Positions 1 to 10,334 of a stretch of DNA of 64,000 nucleotides are shown in pieces. Numbering within the stretch: position 1 is the first letter of the stretch; every line of letters starts with the position of its first letter. The DNA is from an uncultured SAR86 cluster bacterium (GTDB lineage: Bacteria > Pseudomonadota > Gammaproteobacteria > Magnimaribacterales > D2472). The stretch lies in assembly GCA_902512655.1 (NCBI GenBank), contig CABXJR010000002.1, positions 1 to 64,000 of the forward strand, read 5' to 3'. The notes under the pieces are model-generated. The model saw only the letters and a list, made by a program, of their open reading frames with translations. It was not told where the DNA came from and did not search any database. The translations under genes were made by a program, and so were the position numbers.

Positions 1-132
1 AAGTATTACTGAAAAGACATTTAACTCTCTTATTCTTCTTGCAATGAGTTGAGTGTATTGAGAGCCGAAGTCCAACACCAAAACTGTATCAATATTTTTA
101 TTATCTAAATAGAGATTATTAGAATTGCTCAT
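1..132 (-). CDS. guaA: GMP synthase (glutamine-hydrolysing), N-terminal fragment, runs off window edge
   Basis: Reverse-complement translation from ATG at 132: [44 protein letters not shown]..., the GuaA GATase N-terminal motif; not in the supplied ORF track. Confidence 0.9.
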   Translation of the reverse strand, partial: MSNSNNLYLDNKNIDTVLVLDFGSQYTQLIARRIRELNVFSVIL

Positions 133-191
133 TTTTAATAGCGAATGAATAAATGAATTTATATTATAAAGGAAACTATATTAAATCTTTC

Positions 192-758
192 TTAAGATAT
201 AAAAGGTTTAATTTTTTTAACAAGGTCGGAAAGCTCAGGCTTAAACTCAATAATTTCATCCATGGATAAACCCTCAAGTTCATGAGGAAAGACAAGCCAT
301 TTCTCAGTTTCATGAATATAAAAGTCAGGTTTCCTATCTGTTTTATTTTTCTTTGGTTTGAAGTATGGAGTGGCTATTTTAATTTCAGGTGTATTTTTTT
401 TGCAAGCTGTTTGGAGATCTAAAATTATTTTTTGAATGGATATGCCCGTATCATGAACATCATCAACTATCAGAAGTGAATCTTCTGATTCAACTTGCTT
501 AATAATATAGTTCAAACCATAAACTTGAACCTGACTATCTCTCTTATCTATTCCTTGATAGTGAGAAGTTCGAATGGCAATATGATCTGAAGATACACCG
601 AGAACATCTAAAAACTCTTGAACAGCTATACCAATTGGGGCTCCGCCTCTCCAAACACCAATAATGTAATTTGGGCGGTAACCACTTTCATACACTTGCC
701 AAGCGAGCTGAAATGAATCCCTTAATAGCTCATCTGCTTGAATGAATAATTTATCCAT
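192..758 (-). CDS. Purine-type phosphoribosyltransferase (hypoxanthine/xanthine PRTase-like)
   Basis: PRPP-binding motif LLIVDDVHDTGISI; YIIGVWRGGAPIG; adjacent to guaA. Confidence 0.8.
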   Translation of the reverse strand: MDKLFIQADELLRDSFQLAWQVYESGYRPNYIIGVWRGGAPIGIAVQEFLDVLGVSSDHIAIRTSHYQGIDKRDSQVQVYGLNYIIKQVESEDSLLIVDDVHDTGISIQKIILDLQTACKKNTPEIKIATPYFKPKKNKTDRKPDFYIHETEKWLVFPHELEGLSMDEIIEFKPELSDLVKKIKPFIS

Positions 759-776
759 AAACTTTAAATAACTAAA

Positions 777-3173
777 TCAATAGTTCATGCTTATTCGCAC
801 CATAAATTGACGAGGAGGAATAAGCTCTAATCCAGTTGCAGCAACCCCAAAGACATCGGTCATGCTAGAATTAACACCATCTTCATCAGTCGCATTCAGA
901 ATCTTGAAGTCTAGCCCCCATTTGTCTCCAACAAAATCAATACTTGCTGTAAGATTTAATAAATCATATGAATCAATGGCATCAACAATAGAATTATTAG
1001 AGACTCTTTGCTGGAAGTCTCCTCTTTGAATGTACTGCATTATCCCTGTAAATAAACTACCAGAAGCAAGGACTGTTTCATAAGTGAGGCTGATATCCGC
1101 TGAAAACTCTGGGCTCTTTGCTAATTCATTGCCCTTTACGTTTTCTCTTAAGCCATAGCGCAGATCTTCTTGACCAAAGAAATATTGATATGCATCTACA
1201 TTATCTAAGACCATGTAATCTGAAGTGACCTCTGAATCAAGGAATGATAGATTCATATCTAAAATCAATGAGTCAGTTAAAAGGCCTTTAAATTCAATCT
1301 CAAGACCAGACATTTCTGATTCAGGTATATTTGCTACCCCACCTCTATATGGATCTGGATCAGTGGCTTGAAATTGAAGGTTCTCATAGGTGTATGAGAA
1401 AGCTGCAATATTTGCACGCGCTCTTCCATTCATTAAATCTGTTTTCAAGCCAAACTCAATTGAATCGACCGTCTCAGCCTCAAATGTAGGAAATACCAAT
1501 GCAGGTGCTAAAGGTCTTCCAGCAGCAGCATCTTCTGCTTCAGTAAAACCAAACGTTAAATTGCTTCCGCCAGGCTTAAAGCCTCTTGCAAGGGATAGGT
1601 ACGCCATAGCTGAATCAGACAAGTCTAATTCACCCGTTATCTTTCCAGTGGTCTCATCTGAAGTGCCCTTTTCAGTAAAAGTCTCTACATTAAAAAAATT
1701 AGTAACATTGGTTTCAAAAGTATCTTCTGAATATCTCATCCCTGCAACCAGACGAAAATCATCACTGACGCTATATGTTCCTTGGCCATAAAATGAATAT
1801 GATTCTCGGGTTGGACGCGCATCAGTCACAAAATCCCAATCAGCTCCAAAGACATCGAACCTTCCTGGTATACCGTAATCATGAGTGTAGCAATATGCAG
1901 GATTTGCAAACGACTCTCCACATAGATATCTTAATTGACCAGTTAGATCATTGTCTCTATAGCCCCGTATAGTATTTTCTATTTCATGCTCCATGTAAAA
2001 AGCACCTATTGTCCAATCCAATTTTCCATTTAGAATTGGTTCATTAGAAATTAAATTAATTTCAAATGTAGTTGTGTCAACAACAGAAGTTTCAGGATTA
2101 AATTCAGCTCTTTGATAACGGGCATATTTGCACTCATCGGGCTGAGGAAAAATTGCTATACAAACTTGTTGGACTGGAGGTAATCCCGGGATAGATTTAA
2201 CAAAGTTGCCGTAGTTATGTCTATCATTATCCCTGACTACTAAAATATCATCTTCTTGGATACTAGCCATGGCTTTGAGAGATGCAAACCCTAAATCAGA
2301 TTCATAAATTGCAGCAAAAACTGAGGATGTCAGCTCATGTTTCGAGAGAGTATCTTGAGATAATTTTCTGATGTTTGGAGTTGGATCATCAATGCCTCGC
2401 ATGGCTGAACCATTTCTATCAACTTCAAAAAACTGCCCAAAGAATCTTAAGCTTGAATTTTCATCCAGATCAATATGTAAGTCTCCACGGAAACTAATGC
2501 TGCTTGCATCATCCAAGTCTTGCCCAGTAAAAATGTTATCGCTAAAACCGTCTCTCTCAGTAATTGCAAAAGAGATTCTGCTAGCAACATTATCTGCAAG
2601 TGGAATATTGTTGGATGAACGGAATTTGGTAAGACCATAGTTACCAAAAGTAATATCTGATTTACCTAAATATTCATCCATTGATGGTTTTTTGCTAATT
2701 ATATTAATGGCTCCACCAGTTGAATTTTGACCAAACAAGGTGCCTTGTGGTCCTCTAATAACCTCAATTCTATCAACATCAATAAAATCAGTTTGAAGGG
2801 CAAACGGAGAAGCAATAAAAATTCCATCCATATGAAATGCTACTGAGGGAGCTGCAATAGCATTTTGATTTGTCTCATTACCAACTCCTCTAATAGAAAT
2901 AACAGTTTTATAGCCTTCATTTTTAGCAACAGTCACCCCGGGAACAATGGCACTTAAATCTACCATTGATTCAATATTTTTGGATTCAATATCTTGATCG
3001 CTAATAGCTGTTACTGCTTGAGAGATGTCTTGCAGGCTTTCACTTCGTTTTTCAGCAGTTACAAATACTTCTTCAATTACGTTATCTTGGGCCAATAAAG
3101 ACACCCCAAAAAATAATAATGAAATTGATAATAAAAAAATTTTATTAAAAGACATGAAGTTCATTAAAGTCAC
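777..3173 (-). CDS. TonB-dependent receptor
   Basis: Signal peptide, VIEEVFVTAEKRSESLQDISQAVTAIS plug, RGPQGTLFGQNSTGGAINIISKKP, C-terminal beta-barrel ending in aromatic residue. Confidence 0.95.
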   Translation of the reverse strand: MTLMNFMSFNKIFLLSISLLFFGVSLLAQDNVIEEVFVTAEKRSESLQDISQAVTAISDQDIESKNIESMVDLSAIVPGVTVAKNEGYKTVISIRGVGNETNQNAIAAPSVAFHMDGIFIASPFALQTDFIDVDRIEVIRGPQGTLFGQNSTGGAINIISKKPSMDEYLGKSDITFGNYGLTKFRSSNNIPLADNVASRISFAITERDGFSDNIFTGQDLDDASSISFRGDLHIDLDENSSLRFFGQFFEVDRNGSAMRGIDDPTPNIRKLSQDTLSKHELTSSVFAAIYESDLGFASLKAMASIQEDDILVVRDNDRHNYGNFVKSIPGLPPVQQVCIAIFPQPDECKYARYQRAEFNPETSVVDTTTFEINLISNEPILNGKLDWTIGAFYMEHEIENTIRGYRDNDLTGQLRYLCGESFANPAYCYTHDYGIPGRFDVFGADWDFVTDARPTRESYSFYGQGTYSVSDDFRLVAGMRYSEDTFETNVTNFFNVETFTEKGTSDETTGKITGELDLSDSAMAYLSLARGFKPGGSNLTFGFTEAEDAAAGRPLAPALVFPTFEAETVDSIEFGLKTDLMNGRARANIAAFSYTYENLQFQATDPDPYRGGVANIPESEMSGLEIEFKGLLTDSLILDMNLSFLDSEVTSDYMVLDNVDAYQYFFGQEDLRYGLRENVKGNELAKSPEFSADISLTYETVLASGSLFTGIMQYIQRGDFQQRVSNNSIVDAIDSYDLLNLTASIDFVGDKWGLDFKILNATDEDGVNSSMTDVFGVAATGLELIPPRQFMVRISMNY

Positions 3174-3343
3174 CCTAAGGTTTATATGTTAATTATTTAC
3201 AAGCTTCTAAGAAACTTGTATATCTTGGATTGATGCAACATTAATTGCCAATACCAAAAGATTGAAAATAAATATATATTAAATTTTCAGCTAAAAAGCT
3301 TTGAATTATTGGATCAATCTATATTTGCCTTAAGTTATATTTG

Positions 3344-3371
3344 AACTTATAACAATCTAATATTATAAGTT
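3344..3371. promoter_or_regulatory. Candidate operator: perfect 9-bp inverted repeat AACTTATAA-N10-TTATAAGTT, flanked by further TAAGTT/AACTTA half-sites
   Basis: Read directly in the divergent intergenic region upstream of the NCS2 permease. Confidence 0.4.
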
Positions 3372-3397
3372 GTAAACTTAATTTTTAAATACAAATA

Positions 3398-4696
3398 TTG
3401 AATTTAATGCTAGAAAAATTTTTTAAGTTAGAAGAAAACAATACATCAATTAAAACTGAACTAGTTGCTGGCTTTACCACATTTATAACAATGGCCTATA
3501 TCATTTTTGTTAACCCCCAGATGATGTCGATGGCTGGGATGGATCAAGGAGCTAGTTTTGTAGGGACCTGTTTGGCTGCCGCGATAGCATGCATATTGAT
3601 GGGTCTTTATGCCAACTGGCCAATTGGATTAGCTCCTGGAATGGGGCTTAATGCATTCTTTACCTATACGGTAGTTGGTGAGATGGGATATTCGTGGGAA
3701 ATTGCGCTTGGTGCAGTATTTATCGCTGGTATTTTATTTTGGATAATGAGCATTACCCCAGTTAGACAATGGATGTTAGAGAGCATACCTATGAATCTTA
3801 GGATTGCTATGGGCTCTGGTGTGGGTCTTTTTATTGGGCTTATTGGGTTAAAAAATGGCGGCATCATAGTCCCAAATGAAGCAACTCTTCTGAGCATGGG
3901 TAATTTGCTGAGAACTGAAACCATCCTTTCAATGCTCGGATTTCTTGTGATAGCAATTCTTGCAGTTAGAAAGGTGCCAGGTGCAATACTCCTTGGCGTA
4001 ATAATGGTAACAGTTACATCAATTTTTATTGGCATTGTCCAATTTCAAGGGTTGATCTCCTACCCCCCAGCTTTTATGCCTGTATTTATGAAATTAGATA
4101 TTATGGGAGCGCTAGATTTAGCCATGATCAGCGTGATTATGTCTTTTCTATTCGTAAACTTATTCGATACTGCAGGAACACTTCTTGGAGTTGCTAACCA
4201 AGCCAAGTTAGTGGATGAGTCTGGAAATGTTAATAATCTTGATAAAGCTCTCAAAGCTGATAGTTCCTCAAGTGCTGTTGGAGCTTTTTTAGGATGCGCA
4301 CCGGTTACAAGCTATGTAGAAAGCTCTGCTGGTGTTGAAACTGGCGGTAGGACAGGATTAACTGCGGTAACAGTAGGTTTTTTATTTTTAATTGCAATTT
4401 TCTTTTCACCTTTGGCGAGCATCATCCCTGCACATGCAACTTCCGGAGCGCTTATATATGTGGCGATATTGATGTTGAGTGGAATGGAAAGGCTGAACTG
4501 GTCAGATACATCTGAACTTCTTCCGGCATTAATAATAATTGTGATGATTCCATTAACTTTTTCTATTGCAAACGGAATTGCCCTAGGCTTCATATCTTAT
4601 GTTGTGCTAAAAATTGCTTCTGGAAGAAATGCAGAAATATCTGCTGGTGCCTGGTTTCTGACTTTGGTATTTTTATCTAAATTTATATTTCTATAA
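3398..4696 (+). CDS. NCS2-family (AzgA/GhxP-like) nucleobase permease
   Basis: KTELVAGFTTFITMAYIIFVNPQMM, GLAPGMGLNAFFTYTVV, LFDTAGTLLGVANQA; ORF opens at TTG 3398, ATG at 3407 is the likelier start. Confidence 0.92.
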   Translation: MNLMLEKFFKLEENNTSIKTELVAGFTTFITMAYIIFVNPQMMSMAGMDQGASFVGTCLAAAIACILMGLYANWPIGLAPGMGLNAFFTYTVVGEMGYSWEIALGAVFIAGILFWIMSITPVRQWMLESIPMNLRIAMGSGVGLFIGLIGLKNGGIIVPNEATLLSMGNLLRTETILSMLGFLVIAILAVRKVPGAILLGVIMVTVTSIFIGIVQFQGLISYPPAFMPVFMKLDIMGALDLAMISVIMSFLFVNLFDTAGTLLGVANQAKLVDESGNVNNLDKALKADSSSSAVGAFLGCAPVTSYVESSAGVETGGRTGLTAVTVGFLFLIAIFFSPLASIIPAHATSGALIYVAILMLSGMERLNWSDTSELLPALIIIVMIPLTFSIANGIALGFISYVVLKIASGRNAEISAGAWFLTLVFLSKFIFL

Positions 4697-4703
4697 TAGT
4701 AAG

Positions 4704-6167
4704 TTAACTTCTTTGGTAATTTGGAGCTTCTTTTGTGATCATGACATCATGAACGTGACTTTCGGTAATTCCAGCATTTGTAATCTCAACAAATTGAGTC
4801 TCTTGATGCATATCCTTAATTGATTTACATCCAACATATCCCATACTCTGTCGTATGCCTCCAATTAATTGATCAATTACATTTACAACCCAGCCTTTAA
4901 ACGGCACTCTTCCCTCAACTCCCTCGGGAACCATCTTTTCATTGCTTATGCCATCTTGAGAATATCTGTTTGTATCATTTCGTTCAGCCATTGCTCCGAT
5001 AGATCCCATTCCCCTATAAGTTTTAAAACTACGGCCTTGGTAAAGTTCTAACTCTCCAGGAGCCTCTTCTGTTCCGGCAAAAATACCGCCTAACATCACT
5101 GCATCTGCACCAGCTGCAAGTGCTTTAGAAATATCACCTGAAAATCTAATACCCCCATCCGCAATCAGTGGGACACTATTAGCGGAAAGCTTTTCTTTTA
5201 TTGAAAGGATCGCGGTGATCTGAGGGACTCCAATTCCTGCGATAATTCTAGTTGTACAAATTGATCCTGGGCCCATTCCAATCTTCACTGAATCAACGCC
5301 AGCATCAATCAAGGCATGAGCACCCTCTGGAGTTGCAACATTGCCACCCATGACGTCTATATCTGGAAGCTCCTTTTTAATGAGCTTTATAGTATCGATT
5401 ACATTCTGAGAATGACCATGAGCACTATCTATTACAAATAAATCAACCCCAGCCTCATATAATGCTTTAGCCCTGTCTAAATTATCAGCTCCAGTTCCAA
5501 GAGCTGCACCAACTTGTAACTGACCCCTAGAATCCTTGGTTGCAAGAGGATGCTCAGCAGATTTATCAATATCTTTCATGGTAACCAATCCAGTTAAAGA
5601 GTTTTCTTCGTCTGTTACTAGAATTTTTTCAATTCTATTGTTGTACATTAATTTTTTGACTTCTTCTTGATCAAAGCCCTCTTTTACTGTTATTAATTTC
5701 TCATATGGCGTCATAATCGAAGAAACTAATTCAGACAAGTTATCTGCATATCTAAAGTCTCTCCTAGTAACAATTCCCATTAATTCTCCATTATCTACAA
5801 CTGGCATACCAGAAATACTGAGCTCATTTGTTAATTGCATAAGCTCACTGATTGTTTTAGTTGATTGGATGGTTGAAGGATCTCGGACAACGCCACTTTC
5901 GTATTTTTTTACAGCTCTGACTTCTGCGGCCTGCTCTTCAATTGAATTATTCTTATGAAGAATTCCAATTCCACCATTTTCAGCAAGAGCAATAGCCATG
6001 GCAGCTTCCGTGACTGTATCCATTGCAGCAGATACTAGAGGAATTTTTAAGGAAATATTTCTTGAAACATATGTTTCTAATTGCGCTTCAGCAGGAAGGA
6101 AATCCGTAAATCTGGGCAAAAGCAATACGTCATCAAAGGTTAAGGCTTTATGTTTGATCTTTTCCAT
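4704..6167 (-). CDS. guaB: Inosine-5'-monophosphate dehydrogenase
   Basis: [13 protein letters not shown] domains, [18 protein letters not shown] catalytic loop. Confidence 0.98.
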   Translation of the reverse strand: MEKIKHKALTFDDVLLLPRFTDFLPAEAQLETYVSRNISLKIPLVSAAMDTVTEAAMAIALAENGGIGILHKNNSIEEQAAEVRAVKKYESGVVRDPSTIQSTKTISELMQLTNELSISGMPVVDNGELMGIVTRRDFRYADNLSELVSSIMTPYEKLITVKEGFDQEEVKKLMYNNRIEKILVTDEENSLTGLVTMKDIDKSAEHPLATKDSRGQLQVGAALGTGADNLDRAKALYEAGVDLFVIDSAHGHSQNVIDTIKLIKKELPDIDVMGGNVATPEGAHALIDAGVDSVKIGMGPGSICTTRIIAGIGVPQITAILSIKEKLSANSVPLIADGGIRFSGDISKALAAGADAVMLGGIFAGTEEAPGELELYQGRSFKTYRGMGSIGAMAERNDTNRYSQDGISNEKMVPEGVEGRVPFKGWVVNVIDQLIGGIRQSMGYVGCKSIKDMHQETQFVEITNAGITESHVHDVMITKEAPNYQRS

Positions 6168-6231
6168 AACGGATTATAGCGCAAGCTTTTATTAAAAAAA
6201 AGATACGTGCTGTGAAGCTATTAAGTCTGAT

Positions 6232-6588
6232 TTATAGCAAGAGCACTATGATGCATGAAAAAAGTTCGTCAGATTTTGCAGCACAAATGAAATCATTCAT
6301 ATGCAAACCCTTAATCTTATGTGACCACCACTCTAAGCTAACGCTTCCCCATTCGAGAGCAATTTTTGGATGATGATCTTGTGATTCTGCCAAATCAGCA
6401 ATTAAATTAGTAAAAGTAATAGATTTCTCATAATTATTAAATTTAAATTCTTTTGTTAGTTTTGAGATATCTGAATTATCAATAATCCAGCCATCGAGGT
6501 CTTTTAAAAGCTCTATCTGTTGATCATGCGGGACTAATGGAGCACCTATTTCACACGCACTACAAGTTCCCTGCGAAAGTTCTGTCAT
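6232..6588 (-). CDS. phhB: 4a-hydroxytetrahydrobiopterin (pterin-4a-carbinolamine) dehydratase
   Basis: AESQDHHPKIALEWGSVSLEWWSHKIKGLHMNDFICAAK, typical PCD signature. Confidence 0.9.
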   Translation of the reverse strand: MTELSQGTCSACEIGAPLVPHDQQIELLKDLDGWIIDNSDISKLTKEFKFNNYEKSITFTNLIADLAESQDHHPKIALEWGSVSLEWWSHKIKGLHMNDFICAAKSDELFSCIIVLLL

Positions 6589-7972
6589 ACCCCGCCCTTT
6601 GTAAGTTTTGCAGGATTTAATAAAGTCTTTAATTGCTTGAGCGGTAATCCAGTTTCTTCATGAGCAACATCAATAATGGATCTTTGCTCTTTATATGCTT
6701 TTTTAGCAATTTGTGCAGCCTTCTCGTAACCAATTTCTCTATTCAATGCTGTTACTAAAATTGGATTCATGCCAAGTGATTCTGCAATATTCTTTTTATT
6801 GACTTTAAAAGTTTTGATTGCTTTGTTCGCCAAGAGCGGCATTGAATTAGACATAAGGCTGATACTTTTAAGTAAGTTGTATGCTATTACTGGAAGCATT
6901 ACATTCAATTGAAAATTTCCTGACTGACTTCCTATAGATACTGTTACATCATTTCCAATTACATCAGCACAAGCCATAGCTACTGCTTCCGGTATCACCG
7001 GATTAACCTTACCAGGCATAATGCTACTTCCAGGTTGCAAGGCCTCGAGCTCGATTTCTCCTAGGCCAGTCAGAGGGCCACTATTCATCCACCGCAAATC
7101 ATTGGATATTTTAGTCAACACTAAGCTAAGATTTTTAACGCTAGATGATAATTGAGCAGCAGAGTCTTGAGCGCTTAAAGATTTAAAATAATTTGTTGAT
7201 GTCTTTACATTAAGTTTCGTTAATTTTGAAACCTCAAAAGCAAACACTTTTCCAAAATCTTTGTGAGCATTAACTCCTGTTCCAATAGCGGTTCCTCCTT
7301 GAGGCAAATAAGCCATTTCTTTTGAAGCGGAAACGATGGACTTTTCTACAGCCTTTAATTGAGAACTCCATCCTGATAATTCTTGAGAGAAATCTATTGG
7401 CATCGCATCCATTAAGTGCGTTCTTCCAGTTTTTACTTGACCCTTTAGGGATAATGCTTTTTTATCAATAACTTTGATAAGACTATCTAAAGATGGTAAC
7501 AAAGTCTTTGAGTATCTAATAATGCAGAAATACAAATTGCTGTTGGAATAACGTCGTTGCTACTTTGACTCATATTTACATGATCGTTTGCATTGATTTT
7601 AATGCGAGCTTTTTTTGTGGCTAGGTTTGAAATTACCTCATTAGCATTCATATTGGTGCTAGTTCCAGAACCAGTCTGAAAAACATCGAGTGGAAATTGA
7701 CTATCGTGTTTACCTGAAAGAACTTCTTTAGACGCGGTTTTAATTGCCTTTGCTTTTCTCGAATCAAGTAACTTAAGTTTTTGATTAGATGATGCAGCAG
7801 CAAACTTAATTACGCCCAGGGCTTCTATGAAACTTCTTCCAAAAGGAAAAGCAAATTTAATGCCACTAATAATCTTAAAGTTTTCCATAGCTCGCTGCGT
7901 TTGGGCTCCCCAAAGTGCATCGTGAGGGACATTAACTTCTCCCATTGTGTCTTTTTCGACTCTATATTTCAT
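6585..7972 (-). CDS. fumC: Class II fumarate hydratase, interrupted by an apparent frameshift near 7507
   Basis: Two overlapping ORFs (7487..7972 N-terminal; 6585..7535 C-terminal) join as ...[31 protein letters not shown]...; [12 protein letters not shown] signature. Confidence 0.9.
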
Positions 7973-8020
7973 ATTAGCTCCGTAATTGGGTAAACTATTT
8001 TACACTTTAAGGGATTCATT

Positions 8021-8830
8021 ATGGCAAAAGTTGCACCAATTAGCATCGATATTAATAAAGGCAAGCTTCCAAATAAGCCTAAGGGCATTGAAATGGTCGA
8101 ATGCAAAACCATTGAAGAAACACGAAGAGATCAATTACAGAGGCTAACTGCTGGATTTAGATTATTTTCTCATTTTGGTTTCGATGAGGGAGTCGCTGGG
8201 CATATTACACTTAGAGATCCTGAGTTTAGTGATCATTTTTGGGTAAACCCATTAGGTGTGCACTTTAGTCAAATAAAAGTGTCTGACTTGCTCCTTGTTA
8301 ATCATGATGGTGAAGTTGTCCAAGGTGAACGGCCTATTAATGTTGCTGCATATGCGATCCATTCAAGACTGCATAAAGCCAGGCCAGATGTAAATGCTGC
8401 CGCGCACTCACATTCACTATATGGAAGAACTTTTTCAACTTTTGGAAAATTGCTTGATCCTATTTCTCAAGACTCATGTGCCTTTTATGAAAGACAAGCG
8501 ATACATAATCATTTTTCTGGAGTTGTTGAAGAAACTGAAGAAGGGGATAGAATCGCAAACGCTCTTGGAGACAAGACAGTTCTATTCCTTCAAAATCACG
8601 GTATTTTAACTACAGGACCATCTATTGATATTGCACTTTGGTATTATTTCTCAATGGAAAGATGCTGTCATTCCCAGCTCATGGCTGATGCTGCTGGAGA
8701 AACTACAAAGATTCCTCATGATACTGCTATTAAAACAAGAGAGTTTATTGCCAATGACCTTGCGGCTTGGGCAAGCTTCCAACCCCTTTTGGATATGATT
8801 ACTAAGAAAGAGCCAGATTTACTGGATTAG
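8021..8830 (+). CDS. Class II aldolase/adducin family protein
   Basis: HFGFDEGVAGHITLRDPE, AAAHSHSLYGRTFST, LQNHGILTTG. Confidence 0.9.
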   Translation: MAKVAPISIDINKGKLPNKPKGIEMVECKTIEETRRDQLQRLTAGFRLFSHFGFDEGVAGHITLRDPEFSDHFWVNPLGVHFSQIKVSDLLLVNHDGEVVQGERPINVAAYAIHSRLHKARPDVNAAAHSHSLYGRTFSTFGKLLDPISQDSCAFYERQAIHNHFSGVVEETEEGDRIANALGDKTVLFLQNHGILTTGPSIDIALWYYFSMERCCHSQLMADAAGETTKIPHDTAIKTREFIANDLAAWASFQPLLDMITKKEPDLLD

Positions 8831-10254
8831 TTAATTACCAATAATAGCTTTAGTCTCCAAGCATTCTATTAGACCAGACATTCCATGCTCTCTTCCATTG
8901 CCAGAAGTTTTAAATCCACCAAAAGGCGCTGCAGGACCCCTTGCACCACCATTGATACTAATTTGACCAGCTCTAATTCTTCTAGCAACCTGTTTTGCAT
9001 GATCCTCATCACCAGATTGGACATATCCAGCTAATCCATATTCAGTGTCGTTAGCAATCTCTATAGCCTCATCTTCCGACTCATACTTTAATATACTAAG
9101 AACAGGCCCAAAAATTTCCTCTCTTGCAATAGTCATGTCATTGGTAACATCAGCAAAAAACTGTTGGTTTTACAAAGTAACCCTCTGACAAATCATCGGG
9201 TCTACCCAATCCTCCAGCAACCAATCTTGCCCCTTCATCAATACCAATTTGTATTAATTTTTGAACTTTTTCATATTGAACTTTATTAGAAATTGGTCCA
9301 ATTTTTACACCCTCATCTTCTGGTGAGCCAACAACTGTTGAATTTGCAACTTCAGCAGCAGCTTCTACTGCCCTTTCATAATTATTAGATGAAACAAGCA
9401 TTCTTGTTGGTGCATTGCATGATTGTCCGGTATTCATAAAGCAATGATTCGCTCCAGCAGCGGCAGCTTTCTCAATATCAGCATCATCTAGGATGATATT
9501 TGCTGATTTACCACCAAGCTCTTGAGCAACCCTCTTTACAGTTGGAGCTGAAGCTATAGCTACAGCAACTCCAGCCCTTGTTGAACCCGTAAAGTGCATC
9601 ATGTCAATATCTTGATGCTCAGATAGAGCAGCTCCAACAATTGGGCCCATTCCATTCACCAAGTTAAAAACTCCTGCTGGAACTTTTGAAGCATCTAATA
9701 TTTCAGCAAATATAATGCCGCAAAACGGTGTTATTTCACTTGGTTTTAATACCATGGTGCATCCTGATGCAATGGCAGAGGCCACTTTTGTACACATCTG
9801 ATTCATGGGCCAATTCCAGGGGGTAATCATCCCAATGACGCCTATAGGCTCTTTTCTTATTAAATAATTATTTTCGGTTCCCTCAAATTCAAAAGTTTTT
9901 AATACTTCTAATGTATCTTTAAAATGAGATAAACCTGAGGTCACTTGAGCAACATTAGATAACCATAATGGCGCACCCATTTCTTCTGAAATCGTTTTTG
10001 CTAATTCCTCTGAGCGTTTTTCATATTCAGAAATAATATTCTCTAGCAGAATAATTCTCTCTTCTTTAGAAGAAAAAACCAAAAGTTTTGAAAGCCTCTT
10101 TGGCAGCTCCAACAGCTAGGTCTATATCTTCTTTAGTTCCAGCTGATATCGAACCAATAACAGATTCATCAGATGGATTGATAACCTCTATTTTTTCCGA
10201 GCCCAGTGGGTCAACCCATTCCCCATTTATATAAAATTTAAGATGATCAGACAT
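8831..10254 (-). CDS. NAD(P)-dependent aldehyde dehydrogenase, interrupted by two apparent frameshifts
   Basis: Three consecutive ORFs in different frames (10066..10254, 9150..10112, 8831..9136) together give one full [50 protein letters not shown]. Confidence 0.92.
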
Positions 10255-10334
10255 ATTTATTCCTCACTAGATTGAATTTAATTATAACGGATGTTTTTTA
10301 ATAATCGCCAGCATTGATTCTATAATTCTAGAAT

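Noticed and set aside
1390-2640. Plus-strand ORFs (1390..1791, 1775..1972, 2371..2640) opposite the TonB receptor
   Set aside because: Antisense shadows of a well-supported receptor gene; no recognisable protein motifs
3174-3397. Possible purine riboswitch upstream of the permease
   Set aside because: Did not see the conserved purine-aptamer junction sequences; inverted repeats look more like protein-binding sites
3664-4593. Minus-strand ORFs opposite the NCS2 permease
   Set aside because: Antisense to a strong coding region, compositionally biased, no family signature
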